In this document: positions 18,951 through 26,985 of the stretch, one piece after another
How positions within the stretch are numbered: position 1 is the first letter of the stretch
How the letters are laid out: every line of letters begins with the position of its first letter
NCBI RefSeq assembly: GCF_000200595.1
Contig: NC_014810.2
Span: forward strand, 1,002,311-1,066,310
DNA: 64,000 nt
Reading direction: 5' to 3'
DNA from: Helicobacter felis ATCC 49179
GTDB lineage: Bacteria; Campylobacterota; Campylobacteria; Campylobacterales; Helicobacteraceae
Notes under the pieces: model-generated
The model's database searches: none
What the model saw: the letters and a program-made list of their open reading frames with translations, nothing else
What the model was told of the DNA's origin: nothing
Translations under genes and position numbers: made by a program

Positions 18951-19227
18951 GATTTTTAGAGTAAGTGAGTACCTTCAATTATTGCCCATTGGCCTCATTG
19001 GCATTCTCTCAGGCGCGCTGAATTATTTTAATAACCCCAAATCTAGCCTTAGGCACGCCCTAGTGGTGATGTTCACCAGTTGCTTTATCTGCTTGTGCGT
19101 ATTTGCTATGCTAGAAACCACCCAACTCACTTACCTCACTAAAGTGGGCATTTCTGCAAGTGTAGGCTACTTTGGCATTGATAGAGCGATTGAGATCGTG
19201 CGCAATGTTTTAAGTTTTAAGAAGTGA
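18937..19227 (+). CDS. Putative phage holin
   Basis: A 96-residue protein with three hydrophobic segments (about 15-30, 43-60 and 66-85) and a positively charged C-terminus (SFKK). Length, three-helix layout, and position between another small membrane protein and an i-spanin-like gene fit a class of three-helix holins that permeabilise the inner membrane at lysis. No diagnostic motif is visible, so the assignment rests on topology and context. Confidence 0.6.
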   Translation: MLLNEIFRVSEYLQLLPIGLIGILSGALNYFNNPKSSLRHALVVMFTSCFICLCVFAMLETTQLTYLTKVGISASVGYFGIDRAIEIVRNVLSFKK

Positions 19228-19553
19228 ACTACTGGCTTTATCTTTGTCTAGCTTTAGGTTTAGCCTTGAGCGGGGCACTTTGGGGAGTGAAGGCTCTGTT
19301 AGAAAAAAACGCCCTACTTAAAGAACGCTTAGAAACTACCCGCGCACACTTGCAGGCCCAAAACCAACAAATTAAAGCCCTAGAGTTAGACACCAAGAAA
19401 TACCACGAACAAAAACAAACCCAAATTAAGGTGATTAGAGAGCGTTACAAAGACCCTAAGGCTTTAGCTCAGCTTAAGACTTGTGAAGAGAAGTTAAGAG
19501 GCGTGCAAGAGCTCTTAGAGGTTTTTAAGTCGAGTTTTCATCCTTCTCATTAG
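19224..19553 (+). CDS. Putative i-spanin (Rz-like)
   Basis: A 109-residue protein with one N-terminal membrane helix (YLCLALGLALSGALWGVKAL) and a long coiled coil (about 28-100, LEKNALLKERLETTRAHLQAQ). This matches the shape of inner-membrane spanins that link to an outer-membrane lipoprotein to disrupt the envelope at lysis. It overlaps the preceding gene by 4 bases. Its last 29 bases overlap the 3' end of the convergent HTH gene. A possible o-spanin lipoprotein is at 29340. Confidence 0.6.
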   Translation: MNYWLYLCLALGLALSGALWGVKALLEKNALLKERLETTRAHLQAQNQQIKALELDTKKYHEQKQTQIKVIRERYKDPKALAQLKTCEEKLRGVQELLEVFKSSFHPSH

Positions 19554-20142
19554 CAATCGCTAAAAGCTCTTGGGTGGTCATCTTAGAATAGTCATTTTGC
19601 CGCGCGCTCTGCTCAGGCAATAGACTTTCTTTGCCATACAAACTAATTTTAAGCTCGGCAAACATCTTAGCCACCTTCTCAGCAGCAGCAATAATGAGCG
19701 CAGAACCCTTTTTGCTCTCTGCATCCTCTAACATCTTCAAAAGCTCGTCCCTAGCGATAATGGCCGCTAGCAACATGTTTTTATTAATAAAGTGTAAACT
19801 CATCGCCCTTAGCAGAATATCCTCGCTAGAAGCCTCTGTAATGCACTCCAATACGCCCGGCTCAACATCAATATCTTTTAAGTTTTCTCTAATGGCCTGC
19901 TTAATTTCTTGCTTTTTTGCCCCTAAGAAAGTATTAAGCCCCTGTTTGCTCAAGTCATCTCTAATCACTTCTACTTGCACCTGCTCAATGGCCCTTTTAG
20001 CCCGCCAATCTCCAGCGACACGCCAGCGTGTCAGTGTGCGGTAGCTTACCCCGTATTTCTCAGAAATCTCTTTAAGCGTGGTGTCGTGTGTTTCATAATA
20101 AGCGCGGATTTCCTCGCGATTTTTATAAGCGGCTGGCATCAT
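19525..20142 (-). CDS. Phage HTH protein, possibly terminase small subunit
   Basis: A 205-residue protein beginning with a helix-turn-helix of the Mor/terminase type (TLKEISEKYGVSYRTLTRWR at about residues 22-41), followed by helical sequence. DNA-binding proteins of this size and layout often serve as small terminase subunits that pick packaging sites, but no large terminase gene lies nearby. Two adjacent ATGs are present; the second (20139) has better spacing from AGAGG. A transcription regulator is the alternative. Confidence 0.55.
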   Translation of the reverse strand: MMPAAYKNREEIRAYYETHDTTLKEISEKYGVSYRTLTRWRVAGDWRAKRAIEQVQVEVIRDDLSKQGLNTFLGAKKQEIKQAIRENLKDIDVEPGVLECITEASSEDILLRAMSLHFINKNMLLAAIIARDELLKMLEDAESKKGSALIIAAAEKVAKMFAELKISLYGKESLLPEQSARQNDYSKMTTQELLAIANEKDENST

Positions 20143-20151
20143 ACACCTCTT

Positions 20152-20631
20152 TTAAATTTCATACACGCATAGGCTAAACTCTTTGGATGAAGTGCAACTT
20201 AGCTTAGTAGAAGCACTGCACACAAAGCTTACACTCTGTCCACTTTGCACGGGTTTTCTTTGATTGATCACACCCCCCCACTCCCACCATCTAATGGTGC
20301 GGTAGCGCTTTTTCCCCCAAAATTTCTCCCATCCATCTTTATAATAGGATTCTTCTCTAGAGTGCCACTCTCCGCGTCTTCTGAGCATTCTTGCACTTCC
20401 TGCACCTCCTGCAACGCGGATATTTAACTCATCCGCGCTAAAGAGCACCACAGGTCCGCTATTCCCCCGATTATAGTAAACCTCGCTATTGCCCTCATTC
20501 TCATTATCCCCCCATTGGCGATCTTCTCCTGAACACCCCGTAATGGTGACTAAAAACTCTCTAGCTCCACCGGGGGGCACATCATAGCCCCATGAAGATG
20601 TGCGGCCCATATAAATTTTTTGCCCTATCAT
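20152..20631 (-). CDS. Unrecognised prophage protein, probably virion-associated
   Basis: A 159-residue protein with no signal peptide or membrane helix, rich in Gly, Ser, Trp and Tyr (GRTSSWGYDVPPGG, RWWEWGG). The beta-rich look and aromatic repeats resemble phage tail-tip or fibre domains, but I cannot assign a family. It overlaps the preceding minus-strand gene by 4 bases (ATGA), so it is translated with the probable virion-protein operon. Confidence 0.55.
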   Translation of the reverse strand: MIGQKIYMGRTSSWGYDVPPGGAREFLVTITGCSGEDRQWGDNENEGNSEVYYNRGNSGPVVLFSADELNIRVAGGAGSARMLRRRGEWHSREESYYKDGWEKFWGKKRYRTIRWWEWGGVINQRKPVQSGQSVSFVCSASTKLSCTSSKEFSLCVYEI

Positions 20632-21518
20632 TCTCTGCCCTTTCTAAGCGCATTGTATTCTTTAATATCAATATCCCCCCCTTTTTCTTGGATATAGCGC
20701 GCCTTAGCCTTATACTCTTGCAATTTAGCGAGCATGTCCGGGGTAATATTGCCCCCTAAAGCTTGCAGATTGCGCATGCTATTGATTAAATAATTGATGT
20801 TGATGTTTTGAGTTTCCCCTAATCTTGCGGTGTTTTCTTTTGCCCCTCTTAATCCAAAGCGGGTGATATGTTTTAAATCATCTAAGGTCTGATTAGTAAC
20901 CTTGCCCCCAGTGAGTGCGCGCGCAGTCGCATAGGTGTATTGATTGACCGCGGTATCTGTTTGGGCTAATTCTGCGCCTAAGGGAATAAAACCGCCGGTG
21001 ATTTGGTTGAGCTTTCTAGCTAGTCCGCTAGGTGTCCCGCTATTGTCTTGAGCTTTGTTGATGATATTATCCCCCAAGTCCAGCGATCTAATCGTCTCAT
21101 AGACATCTGCGGTCGCTTTGGTGCGGTTAGCTATTTTCTGCTTTAATTCTAAGCCTCCTGCTAAAAACCCTCCTAAATCAAGCCCTAGATAATTGCGCGC
21201 TAGATAGTAATCAAACATGCTCAGTTGCCGCTTGGCGATTTTGTCATCTAGCTCTTTAATGTTCGTTGATGGCGGAGCTGATGGGCCTTGTGGTGCAGGC
21301 TGAGCTAAATCCTCATCGTTGATGATATAAGGACTAAAATCGCGCGCGCTCGTCTGGTCTTTATTTTCCTCAGGCTCTGTAGCTATGAGGGCTTTAGTGC
21401 CCCCAGGGGCTGCCTCATGGGCGTTTTTGAGCGCCTGCGCGCTCGCTTGGGTGAGTTCTTTACTGGCTTGGCCTGCCTTTAAACCTAATTCCTGCACAAC
21501 ATCACTCAGCGCGCTCAT
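20628..21518 (-). CDS. Prophage protein, ejection-protein-like
   Basis: A 296-residue helical protein with an Ala-rich N-terminus, a proline spacer (QPAPQGPSAPPS near 75) and a conserved-looking block YTYATARALTGGKVTNQTLDDLK split across about 190-215. ALTGGKV-type segments occur in internal or ejection proteins of podovirus-like phages. The assignment is tentative. It overlaps both neighbours by 1-4 bases. Confidence 0.5.
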   Translation of the reverse strand: MSALSDVVQELGLKAGQASKELTQASAQALKNAHEAAPGGTKALIATEPEENKDQTSARDFSPYIINDEDLAQPAPQGPSAPPSTNIKELDDKIAKRQLSMFDYYLARNYLGLDLGGFLAGGLELKQKIANRTKATADVYETIRSLDLGDNIINKAQDNSGTPSGLARKLNQITGGFIPLGAELAQTDTAVNQYTYATARALTGGKVTNQTLDDLKHITRFGLRGAKENTARLGETQNININYLINSMRNLQALGGNITPDMLAKLQEYKAKARYIQEKGGDIDIKEYNALRKGRE

Positions 21519-22483
21519 TAGCTATCTCCTCTATAGGTGCGCGTGCCTCTGCTTGGCTCTTGAAGAATGCCCTGTTTGATAAGTTCCTTGCGTCTGACCT
21601 CTGCTTGGATTTGGTTAGCAAGTTGCAAGTCTTCAAGACGGGCTTTTTGTAGGGTCATCTCCTGCTCTTGCAACATCTTAAGCGCATTGCCCAACAGCAA
21701 ACTTTCTAAATGCCCTTGAGCCTCAAGCTCCATCTCTTTAAAGCGTCTCATTTGCGCCTGCTGGGCTAGAATGTCTTCTATAAAATTTTTCCAGTAAGTC
21801 TGCATAAAGTCCTTTTGCAATTCCTCAAAGAACATATCTTTTAGATGGTTTTTGAGCGCGGGGTAAAAGACCTCATGTTGGGCTTTCAAAAAGCTAAAAT
21901 CAATGTGAGCGATTTGTCCCTTCACCAAAGGGATAAGCTCCTCTTCTAAGAGATTTTCTGCCCTTTGGTTAAAACTTAACAACGCTCCATCTAAGACCTC
22001 TTGCGTGCGTGTGCTAGCACTCTGTGCGATCTGAGCACTCACGCGCTCTAAAAAGGCACTTAGCCCCTCTGCGCCTAAAATCTGTTCTAGGTCAAGCTTG
22101 TCATTGATTTCTGCTTTTAGGGCCTCTTGCACTTGCGCGGCTATCATTTGGTGATCTAGTTGTGCTAAAAGCGCGTTTTTAATCCCCTGCTCTAGTTTGG
22201 GTTTAAAGGCTTGCACTTCTTGGCTAGCCAACTCCTCCAAGCGCGCGCTCACATCTAGGCCCAGCTGTGTGTTTTGTATCTGAGTTTCCACCACTCTGTT
22301 AAAAGCTTCTTGCAACTCTGTAGCTTTGGCCTCAAATTGGGTCTTGATCTGCTTGCTTAAAGTCGTGCGCGCGAGCTCTAAAAGGCCCATGCTCTCTGCT
22401 TTGGCGCGCTTGTTGGCTTCTAGTAACTCTTGGACTTTATTATAAAGCTCCATGTTTAGCCTTTTTGCGCGCCATTTAAACAT
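21518..22483 (-). CDS. Coiled-coil prophage protein of unknown function
   Basis: A 321-residue protein predicted as almost entirely alpha-helical, rich in Glu, Gln, Leu and Lys, without membrane helices. No family motif is visible. Its position between two other unrecognised genes and the portal side of the prophage suggests a virion or scaffolding role. The ATG at 22483 follows a gap of 22 bases that contains an AAGGGTTAAA motif. Confidence 0.5.
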   Translation of the reverse strand: MFKWRAKRLNMELYNKVQELLEANKRAKAESMGLLELARTTLSKQIKTQFEAKATELQEAFNRVVETQIQNTQLGLDVSARLEELASQEVQAFKPKLEQGIKNALLAQLDHQMIAAQVQEALKAEINDKLDLEQILGAEGLSAFLERVSAQIAQSASTRTQEVLDGALLSFNQRAENLLEEELIPLVKGQIAHIDFSFLKAQHEVFYPALKNHLKDMFFEELQKDFMQTYWKNFIEDILAQQAQMRRFKEMELEAQGHLESLLLGNALKMLQEQEMTLQKARLEDLQLANQIQAEVRRKELIKQGILQEPSRGTRTYRGDS

Positions 22484-22500
22484 AAAACCCCCCTTAAATC

Positions 22501-22510
22501 AAGGGTTAAA
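22501..22510 (-). promoter_or_regulatory. TTTAACCCTT motif (copy 2)
   Basis: Minus-strand copy overlapping the stop codon of the 544-residue gene, 18 bases before the next start; too close to be an ordinary -35 for that start. Confidence 0.35.
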
Positions 22511-24140
22511 AATCTTTAAGTGCCTCCTCATCAATCTTGAGAAAAAACCAGTAAATAAACTCCTTAAACATGTTTTGTTTCTTTTTCTCCAACTCACTTA
22601 AGTTCTTTTGAGGGGTGTAAAAAAATACATCCCCTGAGTTCCAACCTTTCTCCCTAGCATACCTCAAGGGGCGGTTATTATCCGTAACTCCTAAGAGTTC
22701 AATCTCAAAACACCCCCAAAAGGCCTTAATATAAGCGTCATACGCCTCTTTGAGTTTAATCTCTTCTTCTAGGCTTAAAGGCGGAGGCTCTACGCCCCTA
22801 ATCTTCTCATACTCTAGCACTTGCGCGCTTTTTTTAGGAAGTGCCCTTTTGCGCTGACGCTCTAAGATGACTAATTTACCTTTTTCAAAGCCTCTAAGCT
22901 CGCGTTTCACATGCCCCTCGTAGTGCTTTTTTTCTTTCCAAAAAGTATAATCCTTTACCACCACAAAAGAATAGTCAAACTCCTCGCTAGCCTCAAGCAT
23001 GCGCCCATTTGCGCCAAAGACAAAAGTCCTATCAAAATATTTTACATCGGCATTAGTCCATCCCCCCGGTGCGCGCTTATCTTGTAACCATGCCTTACCC
23101 CTATTTTCGCGTTGAACAATCGTTATACGCCCCTGTCTAGCATGCTCGTTTTGGGGCAATTCTAAAGGCTTGGGGTAAGCCATGCTATCAAATAAGGGCA
23201 ATCTCTCCCCATTGGGGTAATATTTCATCTTTTCTAGAAAGCTGCGGATATTGAGCTGGTTGATGCGCGGATGGATTTCTGCGCGCATGTGTTCGTTAAA
23301 AAGTCTTTGAGGGATTGAAGTGTCAAAAGCTCCAAAGTAATTGGCGCATAGCTCTTTAAAGCCCTCCTTGATTTCTTTTTGGCGTTTTTCTAGTCCCGCT
23401 TTAATAGACTCCATCACACGCCTAAAATTCTCCTCAAAGCGCGCTTTTGGAAAGGGCAAATTGAGCGGGTCGTAGTTGGTGTTTCCGCCCAAATGGCGAT
23501 GCGCGCGGTTGTTAAGTTGCTCGGCTTTTAAACTCTCTTGATAAGTCCCCTGTATACCTTTTGTGGGGTCATAGCCCTCTAACCCGGCAACAAAACCTAG
23601 ACTTCCGGGCTTTTGGGCTTCCCAAATAGCCCCCTTGGGGAAAATGCTATAAGGTTGATAAATCAGGCTTGAAACCCTGTTATGCGCGCTTTGATCTAGT
23701 CCGTGTATTAAATCTCTTGCTTGTTGCAGACTCGCACTGATTTTAGCGTAGAATTCTAGGGAAGCTTGGGCGTTTTCTTGCAACGCGCTTTGAGTTACAT
23801 TAGCGACAAAGTCTAGCACGCTAGAGGCTAGGCCCATGGCGACCTCTTCCTTAAAGCCTTCGCCTCCAGATTCGCGCGCATTCACCCCCGCTGAGAGAAT
23901 CACCGAGACCACTTGCAAAACAAAGCCTACTACAAACTTTAAAATGGCTTCACCAACAAGGGTAAAATGTTTATCCGCCTCGTGCCTAGCATAGGCGTAA
24001 GCCTGAGACTTGAGGATTTTCTCCCCAATATTGAGCTTATACTTATCTCTAATGTCTGTATAAAGCCCTAAGTGATGCCTTAACCGCTTGCGCAAAAACC
24101 TTACATAGTTATCGCTATCGCGACTCCAAGCAAGAGGCAC
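22506..24140 (-). CDS. Large prophage protein of unknown function
   Basis: A 544-residue protein starting at GTG 24140, which overlaps the stop of the upstream gene. A hydrophobic segment near residues 65-85 (ILKFVVGFVLQVVSVILSAG) is followed by helical sequence and a more globular half with basic stretches (ERQRKRALPKKSAQ). No Walker motif, capsid or tail signature is visible. A membrane-penetrating virion protein is possible. I do not recognise the family. Confidence 0.55.
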   Translation of the reverse strand: MPLAWSRDSDNYVRFLRKRLRHHLGLYTDIRDKYKLNIGEKILKSQAYAYARHEADKHFTLVGEAILKFVVGFVLQVVSVILSAGVNARESGGEGFKEEVAMGLASSVLDFVANVTQSALQENAQASLEFYAKISASLQQARDLIHGLDQSAHNRVSSLIYQPYSIFPKGAIWEAQKPGSLGFVAGLEGYDPTKGIQGTYQESLKAEQLNNRAHRHLGGNTNYDPLNLPFPKARFEENFRRVMESIKAGLEKRQKEIKEGFKELCANYFGAFDTSIPQRLFNEHMRAEIHPRINQLNIRSFLEKMKYYPNGERLPLFDSMAYPKPLELPQNEHARQGRITIVQRENRGKAWLQDKRAPGGWTNADVKYFDRTFVFGANGRMLEASEEFDYSFVVVKDYTFWKEKKHYEGHVKRELRGFEKGKLVILERQRKRALPKKSAQVLEYEKIRGVEPPPLSLEEEIKLKEAYDAYIKAFWGCFEIELLGVTDNNRPLRYAREKGWNSGDVFFYTPQKNLSELEKKKQNMFKEFIYWFFLKIDEEALKDF

Positions 24141-24850
24141 TAGAGTTTCAACGCCTCACTAAAGCGCACATTAATAATCTCTTGCGCGCTTTGAGACTCT
24201 TCTATTTGGTTGCGCAACTTGTGGCGTTTGCCCACTAAAAAGGCTAAAGATTGCATGTATTCGGTGTGTTTTTTAAGGATTTTGCGCGCCAAGACCTCTT
24301 TGTTTTCCCCTCTTGTTTGGGCGAGTTGATCTAAAAAGGGCGTAGGGCCTCCTTCTTTCAAGCTCAAAGCTTCCTGTCTTTGTAGTTCAAAAGTTAACAC
24401 CTCTTCTAAGGGAATGTATTCGCGCTGGACTCTTTGGACTTCCATAGTGAAGTCGTCATTTAAAAAGTCTAGTTGCCGCTCTTTCATCTGCTCCAAACTC
24501 AAGGGCAGCAGCTCTGCATTTTCTCCCAAAGAAAGACCAATAGCAAAAAACTTCTCTTCGCCTTTGGGCAATTCTCTAATGTCTAACTGCGCCGGGTTGT
24601 ATTCCTTTAAATTTTCCCCGCTAAAGATATTTACAATCGTGTTGTTCTCAATTAAGGCGTAAAACCTGTCGGGTTTGCATGTTCCCTTAGGAGTTGGGGC
24701 ATCGTCTAAGTCTTTTTGTGGGGTTAGCGCGGCTTGTGTTTGTTCAGGCGCATCTGCGGGGTCTTTTGTAGGGGTTAGCGCATCTGTTTGTGCTAAGGGC
24801 GCACTCTGCGCAGGCGTTGGTTGTAGGGTTGTATCTGGTGTTGTGTCCAT
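24140..24850 (-). CDS. Prophage protein with TPA-rich N-terminus, function unknown
   Basis: A 236-residue protein. The first 60 residues are low-complexity, rich in Thr, Pro, Ala, Asp and Gln, with two similar segments (ALTPTKDPADAPEQTQ, ALTPQKDLDDAPTPK). The rest is helical and acidic. AAGGAG lies six bases before the ATG, so this may open a transcription unit. No domain recognised; a tail-assembly or scaffolding role would fit but is not shown. Confidence 0.5.
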   Translation of the reverse strand: MDTTPDTTLQPTPAQSAPLAQTDALTPTKDPADAPEQTQAALTPQKDLDDAPTPKGTCKPDRFYALIENNTIVNIFSGENLKEYNPAQLDIRELPKGEEKFFAIGLSLGENAELLPLSLEQMKERQLDFLNDDFTMEVQRVQREYIPLEEVLTFELQRQEALSLKEGGPTPFLDQLAQTRGENKEVLARKILKKHTEYMQSLAFLVGKRHKLRNQIEESQSAQEIINVRFSEALKL

Positions 24851-24859
24851 GTTTTCTCC

Positions 24860-25069
24860 TTATTCTGGTTTGTCTGAAAAACGGATATATCCGTCATCAC
24901 GCATCTTTTTAAAGATGTCAAGCTTCCTAGACTTGTTAGCTGGGGCGAAACGATTGTTATAGTATTCTCTGATGTAGTTTGGGCTCATAGAGTATTGTGT
25001 TCCCAAATGGCTTATACTTCCAAAACGCTCTTTGATTTTTTCCATGTCAAATATGATGTAAAAATCCAT
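24860..25069 (-). CDS. Small helix-turn-helix-like prophage protein
   Basis: A 69-residue basic protein whose core (LGTQYSMSPNYIREYYNNRF) looks like a helix-turn-helix. A start at the ninth codon (MEKIKERFG) is possible. It may be a small regulator of the adjacent unit. It lies 9 bases upstream of the 236-residue gene. Confidence 0.5.
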   Translation of the reverse strand: MDFYIIFDMEKIKERFGSISHLGTQYSMSPNYIREYYNNRFAPANKSRKLDIFKKMRDDGYIRFSDKPE

Positions 25070-25121
25070 GTCTGCCTTTCTGCTAAGATAAAATATTAAA
25101 GCCTAAAAAATCAGAGTTTTC

Positions 25122-25130
25122 AAGGGTTAA
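25122..25130 (-). promoter_or_regulatory. TTAACCCTT motif (copy 3)
   Basis: Minus-strand copy in the gap about 53 bases upstream of the small HTH gene, with an AT-rich region (TTTATCTT) at -10 distance. Confidence 0.4.
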
Positions 25131-25186
25131 TTAACTTAAGCTACCCTTTGGGGGATTTGGCGTAAATCAAAGATTAAAGGGAGCGC

Positions 25187-25306
25187 ATGCTTGTTAATGC
25201 TGTCATAGAAAAAGATAAGGACGGGTATTTTGCCTTTGTGCCCTCTTTGCAGGGCTGTGTGTCGCAAGGAGAAAACTACGAGGAAGCTTTGACATACTCC
25301 CCATAG
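25187..25306 (+). pseudogene. hicB: HicB-like antitoxin gene, truncated by a TnpB element
   Basis: ATG 25187 after AGGGAG starts a frame reading MLVNAVIEKDKDGYFAFVPS, then LQGCVSQGENYEEAL. This is the N-terminal half of a HicB antitoxin fold (partly degraded RNase-H-like). After EEAL the frame runs into the end of the IS200/IS605-type element and stops within it (39 codons). A possible C-terminal remnant (AVAKIVKEVMRNLLK then stop) occurs on the far side at about 26545-26594. No hicA toxin gene is visible nearby. Confidence 0.65.
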
Positions 25307-26537
25307 CTAAAGCTAGGGGATTCTGGGATCAACAAGGCTAGCCCGCTAGGCGGGTCTTACAGCCTCTACTCCAAGAGTGGATGCCCCCACTCTATGAATA
25401 TTTATACTTGCGTTTAAATCTCTATCCAAAGAAAACCCACAAGAGGGGCAAGAAAAAACCCTATCTTTTAGGCTCAAGTCCTTTTTAACAGCCCCACAGC
25501 TAGAGCAGGTCTTAGAGCTAGGATAAAATCTATCAATCTTAATCACTTGGGTTTTTCTCTCCAAGATAGCCACAAATTCACCAAAAGCCAAATCATTGAC
25601 CTTGCGCCCCCAAAGTTTAACCATACCCTTCAGGTTTAAATCTTCAATGAAAATAGTGGCGTATTGCTTAGATAGGCTATTGGCAAGCTTGTAGAAAAAG
25701 TCTGTTCTTAGGTTTTTGATTTTCCTATGCAATCTAGCAAGTCTTAGCCTAGCTTTTAGGCGGTTATGGCTACCTCTTTTCTTTTTAGATAGAGATTTAG
25801 AGCAAGATTTAATCAAAGGCAAAAACTTAGAGAAAAATAAAGGCGATGGGATTTGTGTGCCATTAGAGCAGGTGAGAAAGGTTTTTAAGCCGAAGTCAAG
25901 CCCCACGCTATTACCGCATGCGGGCTCGCTCGCAAACGGCTTCAAGCATTCTGCTTTCGCCGGCTCGTCCTCTTTTTCGCACACCAAACACAAGAAATAA
26001 TCGCCTAGATTATCTCTTTTAATGGTTAAGGTCTTGGGTTTGCCTACAAGGTCGTAGGTTTTGACAAACTTAAAGCGATAGCCATTAAAAGAAATAATAT
26101 TGTCTTGGATTTTGTAACCACATTGTGAAAATGTGAAAGACTGATAGTTAGCCACCTTTTTAAATCTAGGGGGTCTGCCCTGTTTCTTAAAAAATTTTTT
26201 ATAAGCCTTGTCTATCCTCTCTACTAGCTCTTGCAAGGTTTGAGAGCCTAGAGTTTTCAAAAAAGCAAAGCGTGTGGTTTTCTTTAGCTTGGTTATGTGT
26301 TTTTTCAAGGCGTAGAAATTCAAGTGCTTCTTGTAGAGCCTATAATACCGCTTATGCAAAGCGATACAATGATTGTAGCAAATGCCATAAAGGCGTAGGA
26401 GTTTGTCTATCTGCTTATTCTTGCTTGAATTGTAGAGTTTCTGCTTGTAAGCGATTAACATGGAACTATTATACATGCTTTGCTTGAAAACGACCAAACA
26501 TGAGCCTTAATCCGCTTAAGCTAAAGCTAGGGGGTTT
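25290..26537 (-). mobile_element. IS200/IS605-family element carrying tnpB only
   Basis: The element holds a single tnpB gene and no Y1 transposase (tnpA), so it is of the IS1341-like, trans-mobilised type. The right end (low coordinates) has the foldback CCCCTAGCTTTAGCTATGGGG-like hairpin ending in AGTATGTC, and the left end has a related CCCCCTAGCTTTAGCTTAAGC hairpin at 26516-26534. Exact boundaries are uncertain by a few bases. It interrupts the HicB-like gene. Confidence 0.7.
25346..26461 (-). CDS. tnpB: RNA-guided endonuclease TnpB
   Basis: About 371 residues from ATG 26461; the frame is open 12 codons upstream and the start is uncertain. The RuvC residues are present: Asp in VGLDFGLKTF (about 188), Glu in IFIEDLNLKGM (about 269) and Asp in DRDLNASINI (about 347). 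The zinc ribbon CSSCG...CPSCG lies between the second and third, so the enzyme looks intact. TnpB uses an omega RNA made from the element's right end to cut the donor site; here that RNA would read from the tnpB 3' end into the HicB remnant. No tnpA is nearby. TATAAT sits just before the chosen start. Confidence 0.88.
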   Translation of the reverse strand: MLIAYKQKLYNSSKNKQIDKLLRLYGICYNHCIALHKRYYRLYKKHLNFYALKKHITKLKKTTRFAFLKTLGSQTLQELVERIDKAYKKFFKKQGRPPRFKKVANYQSFTFSQCGYKIQDNIISFNGYRFKFVKTYDLVGKPKTLTIKRDNLGDYFLCLVCEKEDEPAKAECLKPFASEPACGNSVGLDFGLKTFLTCSNGTQIPSPLFFSKFLPLIKSCSKSLSKKKRGSHNRLKARLRLARLHRKIKNLRTDFFYKLANSLSKQYATIFIEDLNLKGMVKLWGRKVNDLAFGEFVAILERKTQVIKIDRFYPSSKTCSSCGAVKKDLSLKDRVFSCPSCGFSLDRDLNASINIHRVGASTLGVEAVRPA

Positions 26538-26606
26538 ACGGCGCGGTTGCTAAAATCGTAAAAGAAGTTATGAGAAACCTGCTTAAGTAAACTTAAACTT
26601 TTGTGC

Positions 26607-26612
26607 TAGAAT
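26607..26612 (+). promoter_or_regulatory. -10 box of peptide gene copy 1
   Basis: TAGAAT preceded by TGC (extended -10), 115 bases before the first Ibs-like start codon. The same TGCTAGAAT occurs at the same place in copy 2. Confidence 0.6.
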
Positions 26613-26714
26613 AAAATTTAGCCACAATGGTAGGGTTGCTTTTGGGTGATTTGGAGTATCAGTCTTTTAAAAGGGACTTTGAGGGTTGAGGAGTTAGCGG
26701 GGGAACTCCTAGAA

Positions 26715-26821
26715 AGGAGACCCTGCCATGAAAATATTCGTGGTGTTATTGGTTTTAGTGGTTCTCACCCAACCGCTATATTAAAACCTCCCTTCGCCCT
26801 TTAAGGGCGGGGGAAACCACT
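26715..26821 (-). ncRNA. Predicted antisense RNA to peptide gene copy 1 (Sib-like antitoxin candidate)
   Basis: A transcript from the minus-strand TACAAT at 26833-26828 would start near 26821 and run back across the whole reading frame and its ribosome site. The 3' end is not visible and the left coordinate is only the minimal extent. Confidence 0.5.
26728..26784 (+). CDS. Ibs-like 18-residue hydrophobic peptide, copy 1 (type I toxin candidate)
   Basis: The encoded peptide is MKIFVVLLVLVVLTQPLY. Its length, single hydrophobic helix and P-x-Y end strongly resemble the E. coli Ibs toxins of the Ibs/Sib type I systems, which depolarise the inner membrane. AAGGAG lies eight bases upstream. The second copy encodes the identical peptide although six codons differ, all synonymously, which is good evidence that the peptide is translated and selected. 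The leader bases AUGGUAGGGU (26627-26636) can pair with ACCCUGCCAU (26720-26729) and mask the start codon. An antisense promoter lies downstream. Confidence 0.8.
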   Translation: MKIFVVLLVLVVLTQPLY

Positions 26822-26827
26822 AGCACC

Positions 26828-26833
26828 ATTGTA
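26828..26833 (-). promoter_or_regulatory. Antisense -10 box (TACAAT), copy 1
   Basis: TACAAT on the minus strand in the context TTTTTAGC-TACAAT, facing the peptide gene 44 bases away. The same context is conserved in copy 2. Confidence 0.55.
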
Positions 26834-26883
26834 GCTAAAAACCCTAAACATCCTCTTACAGCTTTTGCAAAAACCAATCATGC

Positions 26884-26889
26884 TAGAAT
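26884..26889 (+). promoter_or_regulatory. -10 box of peptide gene copy 2
   Basis: TAGAAT with an upstream TGC, 109 bases before the second Ibs-like start, conserved with copy 1. Confidence 0.6.
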
Positions 26890-26985
26890 AAGCCTAGCGC
26901 AGTGTTGGGCTCTCTTTTTGTGTCATTTGGCGCATCGGTCTTAAAGGCTTTGAGGGTTGGGGAGTTAGTGGGTGAGCTCCTAGAA

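Noticed and set aside
25187-26600. A complete HicAB toxin-antitoxin module
   Set aside because: Only the HicB N-terminal half is clear; no HicA-like double-stranded-RNA-binding-fold frame occurs on either side.
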